Shown one piece after another: positions 45,101 to 52,792 of a DNA stretch of 52,792 bases (the first letter of the stretch is position 1; every line of letters begins with the position of its first letter). A program made the translations under genes and the position numbers. The stretch is from Erysipelotrichaceae bacterium (GTDB taxonomy: Bacteria; Bacillota_I; Bacilli_A; RFN20; CAG-449), in NCBI GenBank assembly GCA_015059095.1, contig SVBA01000013.1, forward strand, positions 1 through 52,792, read 5' to 3'. Under the pieces are notes generated by a model that worked only from the letters and a program-made list of their open reading frames with translations, was not told where the DNA came from and did no database searches.

Positions 45101-48100
45101 CAATTATCTCAAAAGAGCCAAATTATCTCTATTGAACACGTTGATTATGAAGTTTCATGTACAGTAGTAGATGGCGAAGGTAATCCTTCAACTAATGCTA
45201 CAGTTTCTACTATTTCTTCTACAGTTAAATCTGGATCAACTGTTACTTTCACAGTTACTCCAAAAGATGGTTATGATGTAGTAGTTAAATTAAATGGTAG
45301 TAAAATTACTGCTACAACTGGTAATGAATACTCATTTGTAGTAGAAGGAAAATCCGTTATTGAAGTTGTTGTTACTGAAGAAGGTTCAACTCCTGTTGGA
45401 AGTACTATTAAAACAGTAATTGGTGAATATGCTGCGGCAAATGGCTGGACAAATTCAACACAATATGGAACTGTTGTAATGGATGATGTAGTAACAGTAA
45501 CTGCTGTTGGTGGTAGTAACACAGGTAAATACTATACTAGTGGTAATAACTGGAGAATTTATCAAACTGAAACACCAGAAATAAAAGTTAGTGTTGCTAG
45601 TGGCTATGAATTAGTATCAGTCAAAATTACTTATACTATCGATAAAACGGGCGTATTAACTCTAAATGGTGCAAATGTTGCAAGTGATGAAGTTGTTAGT
45701 GCTAGTGAAACAGCAATAGTATTTAGTGTAGGTAATACAGATTCTTCTGTTACTAATGGTCAAGTAAGAATTACTGCAATTGAAGTTGAGTATAAAGTAT
45801 CAGGTTCTTCTACTCCAGATATTCCTCATACTTGTACATTTGATCAACAAGTAGCAACAGATGTCTATAAAGACAAAGATGCTACATGTTTAACAAAAGC
45901 TACTTATTTCTATTCATGTGAATGTGGAGAAAAAGGTAGTGAAACATTTGAATATGGTGAAGCTTTAGGTCACGATTATACTAATGCAGAATGGAAATTT
46001 GATGCTGAAGGTCACTATCAAGAATGTCAAAGAGATAATTGTGGTGCTCCTTCTACAAAAGCTCCTCATACATATGATGAAGATGTTTATGTAAGTAATG
46101 AAGATGGTCACTATCAAGAATGTAATGTTTGTGGTAGACCAACTGAAACTGAAGGACATACTGGCGGAGTAGCTGATGCAACTCATAGAAAAGAATGTGA
46201 AATTTGTGGTGAAGAATATGGTAACTATGTCGTTACTCTTTACTACTTAAATACATTAGAATGGAACAATGTCCATATTTGGGCTTGGACTGAAAATGGT
46301 GCAAATCATACTGGTGAATCATGGCCAGGTGAATTAATGCATAGTTATTCTGGTGAAGGTACTACTAATGAAAATTGGTATTATTATTCATTCGAAGTTG
46401 AAACAACTGAAGGTTTAAAATTCATCTTCAATGGTGGAGGTGATGATAAAACTTCTAACTTAGATTTCTCTGAAGGTAAATACTATTATTATGGTAATGG
46501 TCTAAATGCTTGTGCTTCATTTGCTGAAGCTGAAGAAAAATCAGTAGTAGTTGTTCCACAATGGTTCATTAAAGGTACAATGAATGACTGGTCAGCAGTT
46601 ACTGCTTATGAATTAGCACTTCAAGAAGGTACTTCTATCTATCAATTAAATAATGTTAAGTTAACTTTAGGTTCTTCATTTAAAATTGGTAATGCTGAAG
46701 AAACTGCTTGGATAGGCTATGAAAAATTAGATGAAAACTCAAAACAATATGTTTCTCAAGGTGATGGTGGAAATATTAATTTAATTGTAAATGCTAGATT
46801 TAATGTTAAATTTGATACTGCAACTTCTACTATTACATTAGAATTTGTAGAAAAAATTCCATATGATGCAAAAACATATTATTTCAAAGGTGATATAAAT
46901 AATTGGTCAGGTAATGATGATTATTTATTATCATTTGATGAGGATACTTATACTTATTCAATTCTTCTTGATATTACAGAATTACCATCTGAATTTAAAT
47001 TAACAGATACAAAAGATGGATGGACTGGCGAAATTACTTCAAGTAATATCGATTCGGGTTGTACAAATTTTGGTTATGGTTCAAACGGTAATATCTCTAT
47101 TACAAAAACAGGTACATATAAAATTGAACTTAGTGTATTAACAAATAAAATTTCTTATGTGTATTACGAAGCTCATAGTCACAACTATGGTGATACATAT
47201 GTAAAAAACGAAACACATCACTGGCAAGAATGTTCAGTATGTGGAATGGTCTCTAATAAAGCAGAACATAGTGGTACTCCTGCTACTTGTTTAGAAGCAA
47301 GCGTATGTTCTTGTGGACATATTATTGCTAAAGCTTTAAAACACGATTATGAATTAGTTGAAGAAGAACCAGCAACTTGTACAGAAAATGGTATTAAAGA
47401 ACACTATGTATGTAAAAACGGTTGCGGTGGTTTATTCGTTAAGGAAGATAATGAATACAAATTAGTTGTTCAAGGACAATTAGTTATTCAAGCTCCAGGT
47501 CATATTTATGGAGAGATGAAATATGACGATTTAGTAAATGGTAATATTTATCAAGAATGTACTTGTGGTGATAAAAAAGTTACATTCGTATTTGGTAAAG
47601 AAGATTCTCCATTAACAGTAGCTGATTCTCATACAATTATTACTGCTATGGTAGAAGCTGGTTCAAATAATGCAAATGTTGATTCATACGTTGTTGGTTA
47701 TGTAAGAGATATTACTTATTATTCAAGTTCATCATCTTATACAATTAATATCGTTGATGATTTATTTGATAAAGATTCAGCAGTATTAAATTTATATTAT
47801 TCTTTATTAGCAGATGGTATTGAAGCTCCAGCTATTGGTGAAATCATTGTCGTACGCGGTAAATATGGTGTTTACGGTAGTAAATATCAATTAGGTCAAT
47901 ACAATGAAATTACTAAGGTTGAAGCAGTTTCTTATTCGATTGATAAAGAAGTAGAATATGAAGAAGGCTTAGAAGCTGATGTAGTAGTTAACGTTAATAA
48001 CGAAGCATATGCTGGTGATACTGTTACATTTACTCTAAGTGGAGTATTTGGTTACGATGTTGCTGTATACTTAAATGACTCAGTAGTAGCATTAACTCCT

Positions 48101-51100
48101 ACTGATGGTGTTTATAGTTTTGTTGCAACTCATCAAAATACTATTAAAGTAGTAGTTTCTAAAAAGGCTGCTACTCCAACTGATGAAAAGACTCAATCAA
48201 TTGTCATTGCAGATTATGCTGATGAAAATTCTTGGGTAGATGCTACTCAATACTTAACTATTTCTAAAGGTGATATTACAGTTGTTGCAACTGGTGGCGG
48301 TAATACTGGTAAATATTATGTAAATGGTGAAGAATGGAGAATTTATCAAACAGAATCACCAACTGTTACTATTTCTGTTCCAAAAGGATATTTGTTAGTT
48401 TCAGTTAAAGTTACTTATGCAAGTAATAAAACAGGCGTATTAACTTTAAATGGTAATGTTAGTTCTGGTGCAGTAACTAATGCATCAGGTACATCTATTA
48501 CATTTGGAGTAGGTAATACAAGTACTGAAACAAAAGGTCAAGTAAGAATTACTGCAATTGATGTAGTATACTTAGCTCCAGGTGAAGTAGAGCCACCTCA
48601 TACTCATGTATACGATCAAGAAAATCCTATTGCAAAATTCTTAAAATCAGCAGCAGATTGTGAAAATGCTGCAGTATATTATAGATCATGTACTTGTGGT
48701 GAATTTGTTGTAGATGCAGAAAATACATTTACATATGGTGATCCTTTAGGTCATGATTATGGTTCATGGACAATTACTATTGAACCAACATTAACAAGTG
48801 AAGGTAAAGCTCAACAAGTTTGTTCAAGAAATCCTCAACATGTTAATGAAATTGATATTGCTAATTTAGCAAATACAGAAGTTTGGACTTCCGAAGTAAC
48901 AAAACAACCAGAATGTGAAGCTGTTGGTGAAACAACTTATACATCAATTTATGGTGCAGTTAAAGTTGAAATTGCTGCTACTGGTCATAGTTATGGTGCA
49001 GGTGTAGTAACTGGCCCAACTTGTACAGAAGAAGGTTATACTACATACACATGTGCGTGCGGGCATTCATATATTGATAATAAAGTTGATGAATTAGGCC
49101 ATATTGGCGGTACTGCTACTTGTATTAAATTAGCAGAATGTACTAGATGTGGAGAAGAATATGGTGTATATGCTGACCATACTTGGGGTACAGAATATAC
49201 TCATGATACAGAAGGTCACTGGACTACATGTACAGTGGTTGGATGTAATGCTACTTCAACAAAAGAAGCACATGAAACAACTTACGAATATAATGAAACA
49301 ACTCACTGGGAAGAATGTGGTTGTGGATATAAAACTATTGCAGAAGCACATGAAACAGGTAAAGAAGCAACATTTGCTGCAGCTGCTACTTGTGAATGTG
49401 GAAAAGTATTAGAAGAAAAATTAGACACATTATACTTAGTTCCAGGTTCATGGACAAGTGATGGTGCATGGTTTGCAGCTCATTTCTTCAAAGATGGTGG
49501 AACATTAGATCCAATTTGGGTTAAATTTATTCAAGAAGGAACAGTATATAGTGTTGTAGTTCCAGAAGGTGAATATGATACAGTTATTTTCACTAGAATG
49601 GATAAAAATAAAGAAGAATTAGATTGGTCATCTAAATGGAATGAATCATGTAAAGTAAGCTATCTAGATTCAGAAGAAGATATCTATTATATTCAAAATC
49701 CATGGGATGAATCAAAAACTGGATTCTTTATTTCAAAGGTTGAATTATATGGCTCAATCAACAATTGGGAATCTCCTATTTCATTAACTAAAAACGGTTA
49801 TGATTATTCTGTTGACTTATCAATTAATACTGGCGATAATGTATCAGTTAAATTTGTAATCAATGGAAATTGGATGGAAAAAGGTAAATTCAATTATGAT
49901 TGCCATGAAACAATTAATGTTAACACAGATGGTAGTAATAATATTGTAATTACTACAACTGTAGGTGGAACATACACTATTAGATATAATACTAAATCTA
50001 ATACTGTTAGTATTTCTCCACTTGTAATTCACGAATACGTAATTAAAGATGCTGAAGTACCTGCTACTTGTTTAGGAACAGGTACTAAAGCAACTTATAA
50101 ATGTAATGAATGTGGACAAACTTTCATTAAAGAAGGTGAAGTTTACGTTTTAGTTACAAATGACTCCCAATTAATTATTCCTGCAAAAGGACATACTCCT
50201 GAAGTTGTTACAGGTAAAGAAGCAACTTGTACAGAAAATGGTAAAAAACAAACATATAAATGTCCAAAATGTGAGCAATTATTTATCAAAGTAGAGGAAT
50301 CTTATGTTCTAGTTGAAGAAGATTCTCAAATTGTTATTTTTGCTAAAGGTCATACTGAAGTAATTGATGCTGCAAAAGCTCCAACATGTACAGAAACTGG
50401 TTTAACAGAAGGAAAACATTGTTCAGCTTGTGAGCAAGTATTAACTGTACAACAAACAGTTGAAAAAGTTGATCATAATTTTGAAAATGGTGAATGGGAA
50501 ATAGATGAATACGGTCACTCACAATATTGCATATATGAATGTGGAACTGTTAATAATAGAGTAGAACATAATTATGAAAATCAATTATGGATAGTAGATG
50601 AAGAACGCTCTGAATATCATAATAAAACATGTGAATGTGGATATGTATTAAGAGAATTACATGATAATTCAGATTCTGCTACAAGTGGCATTAGAACTTG
50701 TTCTAGTTGTTCCGCAACATTTGGTACAAATGGAATGGTTGTTACTCCAGAAGAAACAACAAATACTTATACATTTAGTGATTATGAAAAAGGTACTCAA
50801 TATGCATCTAATGAAGTACATAAGTTAGATGAAATAGTAACTATTACTACTACAGAATCCCATTTCACAACTGAATTAAGAATTTATTCTAGTTCTACTC
50901 ATAATGGATATGCAATTATTAAGAGTGAACTTCCAATTTCAACAATTAAAATGAATGCTGGTAATAATAGTGATACAATAAATGTTTATTATTCAACAGA
51001 TTCAATTTCATGGACTCTTTTTGGTGGAATTGCAATAACTTCTTCTTACAAAGACCATTCATTAGATTTTGGTGAAAATAGTTATAAATATTTAAAACTT

Positions 51101-52792
51101 GATGTTGCAGGTTCTAATCAAGTAAGAATTAAATCAATGACTTTAACTCTTATAGATAGTAAAGAAACTCCATGTGAACATGATTGGGTGAATAAACCAA
51201 TATTTAAATCTGATGCTACTCATCATATTCAAGAATGTCCAATTTGTCATGATACTACTAAGATTGCAAAACACGTAGGTACATCCGCTGTGGAAGGTGA
51301 AAAAGCAACTTGTACAGTGTGTAGTGCTAAATTTGACGAATTTCCACATGTACATAATTATAACATTCCTGAAATTGTAGCTCCAACATGTACGGAACAA
51401 GGTTATACGAAATATTTATGTGAATGTGGTCTTGAAAATGGTGTTAAAGATAATTTTGTTTCTGCTAATGGACACTCTTGGAATGAAGGTGAAGTAACAA
51501 AAGAAGCAACATGTACTGAAACAGGTGTAAGAACTTATACTTGTAAAAATGATGCAAAACATACTTATACAGAAGTTATTCCAGTAGTAGATCATACTGC
51601 TGGAGTAGCTACTGAAGAAAATATAGTAGAAGCAACATGTACAGATGCAGGATCATATGATTCAGTAGTTTACTGTTCAGTATGTGATGCTGAAATTAGT
51701 AGAACAACTGTTCCAGTAGAAGCTAAAGGACATGATTTCACTGAACAAAATACTGATTCTATGTATTTAGAGTCTGAAGCAACATGTACAGAAAAAGCAA
51801 AATATTACTATTCATGCTCTAGATGTGATGAAAAAGGCACAGAAACATTTGAATATGGTGATGTATTAGTAACTAATGTTACAATTAATAACACTCCATA
51901 TAATACATTAGAAGCAGCTGTTGAAGCTGCAGAAGTAGGAACAACTATTGAATTAGAAAATTCATTAGATTTAGTAACTGCTATTGAAATTAATAAAGAT
52001 TTAACAATTAACTTAAAAGGTAATACTCTTACTGTTAAAAATGATACAGAAGGTAATGGTGTATTCCATGTAACAAGTGGAGCAACATTAACTCTTGAAG
52101 GTGAAGGTACAATTAATGGTGCTGGTAATAATAAATGGAATATCGCAGTCTTTGTTGAAGGTGAAAATTCTAAAGCTATTATTAATAATGGTACATTCAC
52201 AAATAAAGATGTAGATCCAAGTAAATGGGAAGACAATACTCATTTCGACTTAATTTATGTTAAAGATGGAGCTACAGTAGAAATTAATGGTGGTACATTT
52301 GAATGTATCACTCCAAAATGGACATTAAATTCTCATGATACATTAGTAGGTACAATTGTAGTTAATGGAGGTTCATTCTATGATTATGATCCATCTAAAT
52401 CTGATACTGAACCTGGAGAAGGTACAACTAACTTCTTAGAAGAAGGTTTATGTACTGTTTTAGAAGGTAAATACTATGTAGTAGCAGCACATAACTATTC
52501 TTCAGTAGTAACTGATCCAACATGTACAGAAAAAGGTTATACAACTCATACATGTTCAGTATGTGGAGATTCATATGTAGATAATTATGTTGATGCATTA
52601 AAACATGATTGGGATGAAGGTGAAATAACTACTTATCCTTCATGTACAGAAACAGGTGTAAGAACTTACACTTGTAAAAATGATGCAAATCATACAAAAA
52701 CTGAACCAGTAGATCCTACTGGACATACCAATACAACAGAAAAATATGTTGTAATCGAAGAAACTTTATATTATGCAACTGTCTGTGAATGT
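42104..52792 (+). CDS. Giant multidomain surface lipoprotein (3' end outside window)
   Basis: One frame stays open for 3563 codons to the window edge. MNKKLILSLGMVALGLVALASC gives a lipobox with Cys22, so it is a membrane-anchored extracellular protein. Its units include dozens of short CxxC/GH repeats (of the type CSVCGEEETRTG...GH). An OB-fold-like + Ig-like + beta module triplet occurs three times (about 43267-44233, 44793-45800, 47590-48573). A CBM26-like starch-binding domain (46229-46503; LEWNNVHIWAW, SWPGELMHSY) is followed by further carbohydrate-module-like stretches (46560-47170, 49415-50030). A discoidin-like part (50725-51160) and a beta-helix (51865-52480) follow. Glycan binding or adhesion at the cell surface is likely. 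No catalytic domain is recognised in the visible part. Confidence 0.85.
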   Translation, partial: MNKKLILSLGMVALGLVALASCKPVKHDHTYDGSYLHDSTQHWQLCTADGCDVEINRENHHGGIAKCGEKLVCVDCGVSYGSVQGHVFNVEKIETKYLASEADCENPATYYYVCSCGEKGSETFTVGDPLGHKFSDWATKTPADCDHAEVEARKCSVCGEEETRTGDPANHKYSEWTTKTPADCENAEVLERECSVCHDKETKPGKAALGHAWGGWTTKTPADCNNAEVEERECSTCHTKETRTGDAALGHELVIKFDANQHWQECSNGCGHSTTKENHKGGIATETELAKCSVCNQPYGDYADHTHAFTEQIKDEDHIKSAATCIDDAVYYYDCAEAGCNTIGTTYWVDTDSKLGHDMGEWSNVGLDGNKTQECERDGCDHKVTEFVLGSSSSPINVDRAVEAMAGYSVGDTSTATAYVSGTIVSIEKNYSGNGYYQVIISVPDSENQLVIYRPTSDYCISVGDDINASGYLQLYNETTYELIEGTIYAVRHLNTFDISHTIDNVLNVTVSAIPATSKCCETITFTAEPKSGYKVTVFVNDVKVNPTEGNTYEVLVQENISISIETEAIDTSSTTVSTMIKDYAEANSWTNETRYESVVMDSVVTVTANPTTGSYNNTGKYYTNGNNWRIYQNEAPELTVTVASGYELVSVVFTYASQNTGIITLGSEQYASGSVISVSGTSVTFSVGNTGTATNGQARISAIEVTYRQLEICEHQYTDSWTERTPASCTEDGEEYRVCTLCGQGEETRPIVATGHDYEGQEYKLATPDTLGHYQECKKCGEASEVEEHTEGTAATEDSKAVCEVCNKEYGQPLSHTHLFDQEVSEEAYVKVKETCDDDGEYYYSCECGEKGTETFKVDAIGHSYGEWSKVCLDGYKVRVCSNDSAHTEKSEYMFGSATAPKTIAESHALIDETGANSDSPATGAAYIVGYVKSMGSYNSEYNNYNDNIILVDDLSSNNAKEIALYRALNPENINESAVNVGDKLVVCGYYSKYNSSYQLSQKSQIISIEHVDYEVSCTVVDGEGNPSTNATVSTISSTVKSGSTVTFTVTPKDGYDVVVKLNGSKITATTGNEYSFVVEGKSVIEVVVTEEGSTPVGSTIKTVIGEYAAANGWTNSTQYGTVVMDDVVTVTAVGGSNTGKYYTSGNNWRIYQTETPEIKVSVASGYELVSVKITYTIDKTGVLTLNGANVASDEVVSASETAIVFSVGNTDSSVTNGQVRITAIEVEYKVSGSSTPDIPHTCTFDQQVATDVYKDKDATCLTKATYFYSCECGEKGSETFEYGEALGHDYTNAEWKFDAEGHYQECQRDNCGAPSTKAPHTYDEDVYVSNEDGHYQECNVCGRPTETEGHTGGVADATHRKECEICGEEYGNYVVTLYYLNTLEWNNVHIWAWTENGANHTGESWPGELMHSYSGEGTTNENWYYYSFEVETTEGLKFIFNGGGDDKTSNLDFSEGKYYYYGNGLNACASFAEAEEKSVVVVPQWFIKGTMNDWSAVTAYELALQEGTSIYQLNNVKLTLGSSFKIGNAEETAWIGYEKLDENSKQYVSQGDGGNINLIVNARFNVKFDTATSTITLEFVEKIPYDAKTYYFKGDINNWSGNDDYLLSFDEDTYTYSILLDITELPSEFKLTDTKDGWTGEITSSNIDSGCTNFGYGSNGNISITKTGTYKIELSVLTNKISYVYYEAHSHNYGDTYVKNETHHWQECSVCGMVSNKAEHSGTPATCLEASVCSCGHIIAKALKHDYELVEEEPATCTENGIKEHYVCKNGCGGLFVKEDNEYKLVVQGQLVIQAPGHIYGEMKYDDLVNGNIYQECTCGDKKVTFVFGKEDSPLTVADSHTIITAMVEAGSNNANVDSYVVGYVRDITYYSSSSSYTINIVDDLFDKDSAVLNLYYSLLADGIEAPAIGEIIVVRGKYGVYGSKYQLGQYNEITKVEAVSYSIDKEVEYEEGLEADVVVNVNNEAYAGDTVTFTLSGVFGYDVAVYLNDSVVALTPTDGVYSFVATHQNTIKVVVSKKAATPTDEKTQSIVIADYADENSWVDATQYLTISKGDITVVATGGGNTGKYYVNGEEWRIYQTESPTVTISVPKGYLLVSVKVTYASNKTGVLTLNGNVSSGAVTNASGTSITFGVGNTSTETKGQVRITAIDVVYLAPGEVEPPHTHVYDQENPIAKFLKSAADCENAAVYYRSCTCGEFVVDAENTFTYGDPLGHDYGSWTITIEPTLTSEGKAQQVCSRNPQHVNEIDIANLANTEVWTSEVTKQPECEAVGETTYTSIYGAVKVEIAATGHSYGAGVVTGPTCTEEGYTTYTCACGHSYIDNKVDELGHIGGTATCIKLAECTRCGEEYGVYADHTWGTEYTHDTEGHWTTCTVVGCNATSTKEAHETTYEYNETTHWEECGCGYKTIAEAHETGKEATFAAAATCECGKVLEEKLDTLYLVPGSWTSDGAWFAAHFFKDGGTLDPIWVKFIQEGTVYSVVVPEGEYDTVIFTRMDKNKEELDWSSKWNESCKVSYLDSEEDIYYIQNPWDESKTGFFISKVELYGSINNWESPISLTKNGYDYSVDLSINTGDNVSVKFVINGNWMEKGKFNYDCHETINVNTDGSNNIVITTTVGGTYTIRYNTKSNTVSISPLVIHEYVIKDAEVPATCLGTGTKATYKCNECGQTFIKEGEVYVLVTNDSQLIIPAKGHTPEVVTGKEATCTENGKKQTYKCPKCEQLFIKVEESYVLVEEDSQIVIFAKGHTEVIDAAKAPTCTETGLTEGKHCSACEQVLTVQQTVEKVDHNFENGEWEIDEYGHSQYCIYECGTVNNRVEHNYENQLWIVDEERSEYHNKTCECGYVLRELHDNSDSATSGIRTCSSCSATFGTNGMVVTPEETTNTYTFSDYEKGTQYASNEVHKLDEIVTITTTESHFTTELRIYSSSTHNGYAIIKSELPISTIKMNAGNNSDTINVYYSTDSISWTLFGGIAITSSYKDHSLDFGENSYKYLKLDVAGSNQVRIKSMTLTLIDSKETPCEHDWVNKPIFKSDATHHIQECPICHDTTKIAKHVGTSAVEGEKATCTVCSAKFDEFPHVHNYNIPEIVAPTCTEQGYTKYLCECGLENGVKDNFVSANGHSWNEGEVTKEATCTETGVRTYTCKNDAKHTYTEVIPVVDHTAGVATEENIVEATCTDAGSYDSVVYCSVCDAEISRTTVPVEAKGHDFTEQNTDSMYLESEATCTEKAKYYYSCSRCDEKGTETFEYGDVLVTNVTINNTPYNTLEAAVEAAEVGTTIELENSLDLVTAIEINKDLTINLKGNTLTVKNDTEGNGVFHVTSGATLTLEGEGTINGAGNNKWNIAVFVEGENSKAIINNGTFTNKDVDPSKWEDNTHFDLIYVKDGATVEINGGTFECITPKWTLNSHDTLVGTIVVNGGSFYDYDPSKSDTEPGEGTTNFLEEGLCTVLEGKYYVVAAHNYSSVVTDPTCTEKGYTTHTCSVCGDSYVDNYVDALKHDWDEGEITTYPSCTETGVRTYTCKNDANHTKTEPVDPTGHTNTTEKYVVIEETLYYATVCEC
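42496..42858 (+). repeat. Three tandem ~120-bp CxxC repeat units
   Basis: Units encoding the pattern TKTPADC, E(A)RxC, CxxC and a closing GH or NH follow one another, with high DNA similarity in the phrase for TPADC. A run of seven G (42741-42747) lies in the third unit, striking in AT-rich DNA and a possible slippage site. A clearly related later pair is at 51471-51600 and 52603-52725. Confidence 0.7.

Noticed and set aside
1-52792. Alternative genetic code with TGA as tryptophan
   Set aside because: Tryptophan is written TGG throughout, and the Fic gene ends in TGA at the expected protein length. TGA is merely rare.

Overview
The window is AT-rich, densely packed, almost entirely plus-strand bacterial DNA with Shine-Dalgarno sites (AAGGAGG type), TAA-dominated stops, TGG for tryptophan and consensus TTGACA/TATAAT-like promoters. 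The gene content (GPH sugar symporter, flavodiiron protein with rubredoxin, Dps, RmuC, giant Cys-rich lipoprotein, many AAA ATPases with DUF4143/DUF234-type tails) fits an anaerobic low-GC Firmicute (Bacilli/Erysipelotrichia or RF39-like gut lineage). No rRNA, tRNA, integrase or intact transposase was seen, and the genus cannot be named from this alone.

Layout. 1-12500 is an accessory zone mixing intact genes with relics. It holds a trypsin-like protease, a DUF2075 helicase remnant beside a MazG-type pyrophosphatase, an AAA ATPase-nuclease, a second ATPase remnant, a SWIM protein, a heterodimeric ABC exporter, a double ferritin-like protein, a DUF4160/DUF2442 toxin-antitoxin-like pair flanked by 39-bp direct repeats, and a Fic protein with an apparently leaderless promoter. 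12980-18332 is a compact three-gene operon: TerB/SAP-like plus PD-(D/E)XK nuclease, metallophosphoesterase fused to a P-loop NTPase, and zinc-ribbon plus PD-(D/E)XK nuclease. It looks like an uncatalogued anti-phage defence cassette. 18644-22950 has a PI-PLC, a second AAA ATPase, HD and DUF1810 proteins, and an MNT gene with a truncated HEPN partner.

23122-37137 is more ordinary: a two-component system, Dps, GPH symporter with a CrtI-like FAD oxidoreductase, a third AAA ATPase preceded by three 33-bp repeats, RmuC, TetR with a lipoprotein, flavodiiron protein with rubredoxin, and a ZIP transporter. 37426-41891 is an ECF-like sigma factor with an overlapping membrane protein (candidate anti-sigma), then a secreted cysteine peptidase, a two-TM protein and a soluble protein. 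From 42104 to the end runs one open reading frame (at least 3563 codons, stop beyond the window). It encodes a giant lipoprotein with CxxC repeats, a three-times-repeated OB/Ig/beta module, a CBM26-like starch-binding domain and a beta-helix.

Two cross-cutting regulatory observations stand out. First, the promoter of the defence-like cassette (12921-12956) and that of the secreted peptidase operon (38678-38713) share one composite element at the same spacing, although they lie 26 kb apart. Second, each of the three intact AAA ATPase-nuclease genes has its own different iterated motif at its promoter, and an orphan array of the same style sits at 18497-18563.
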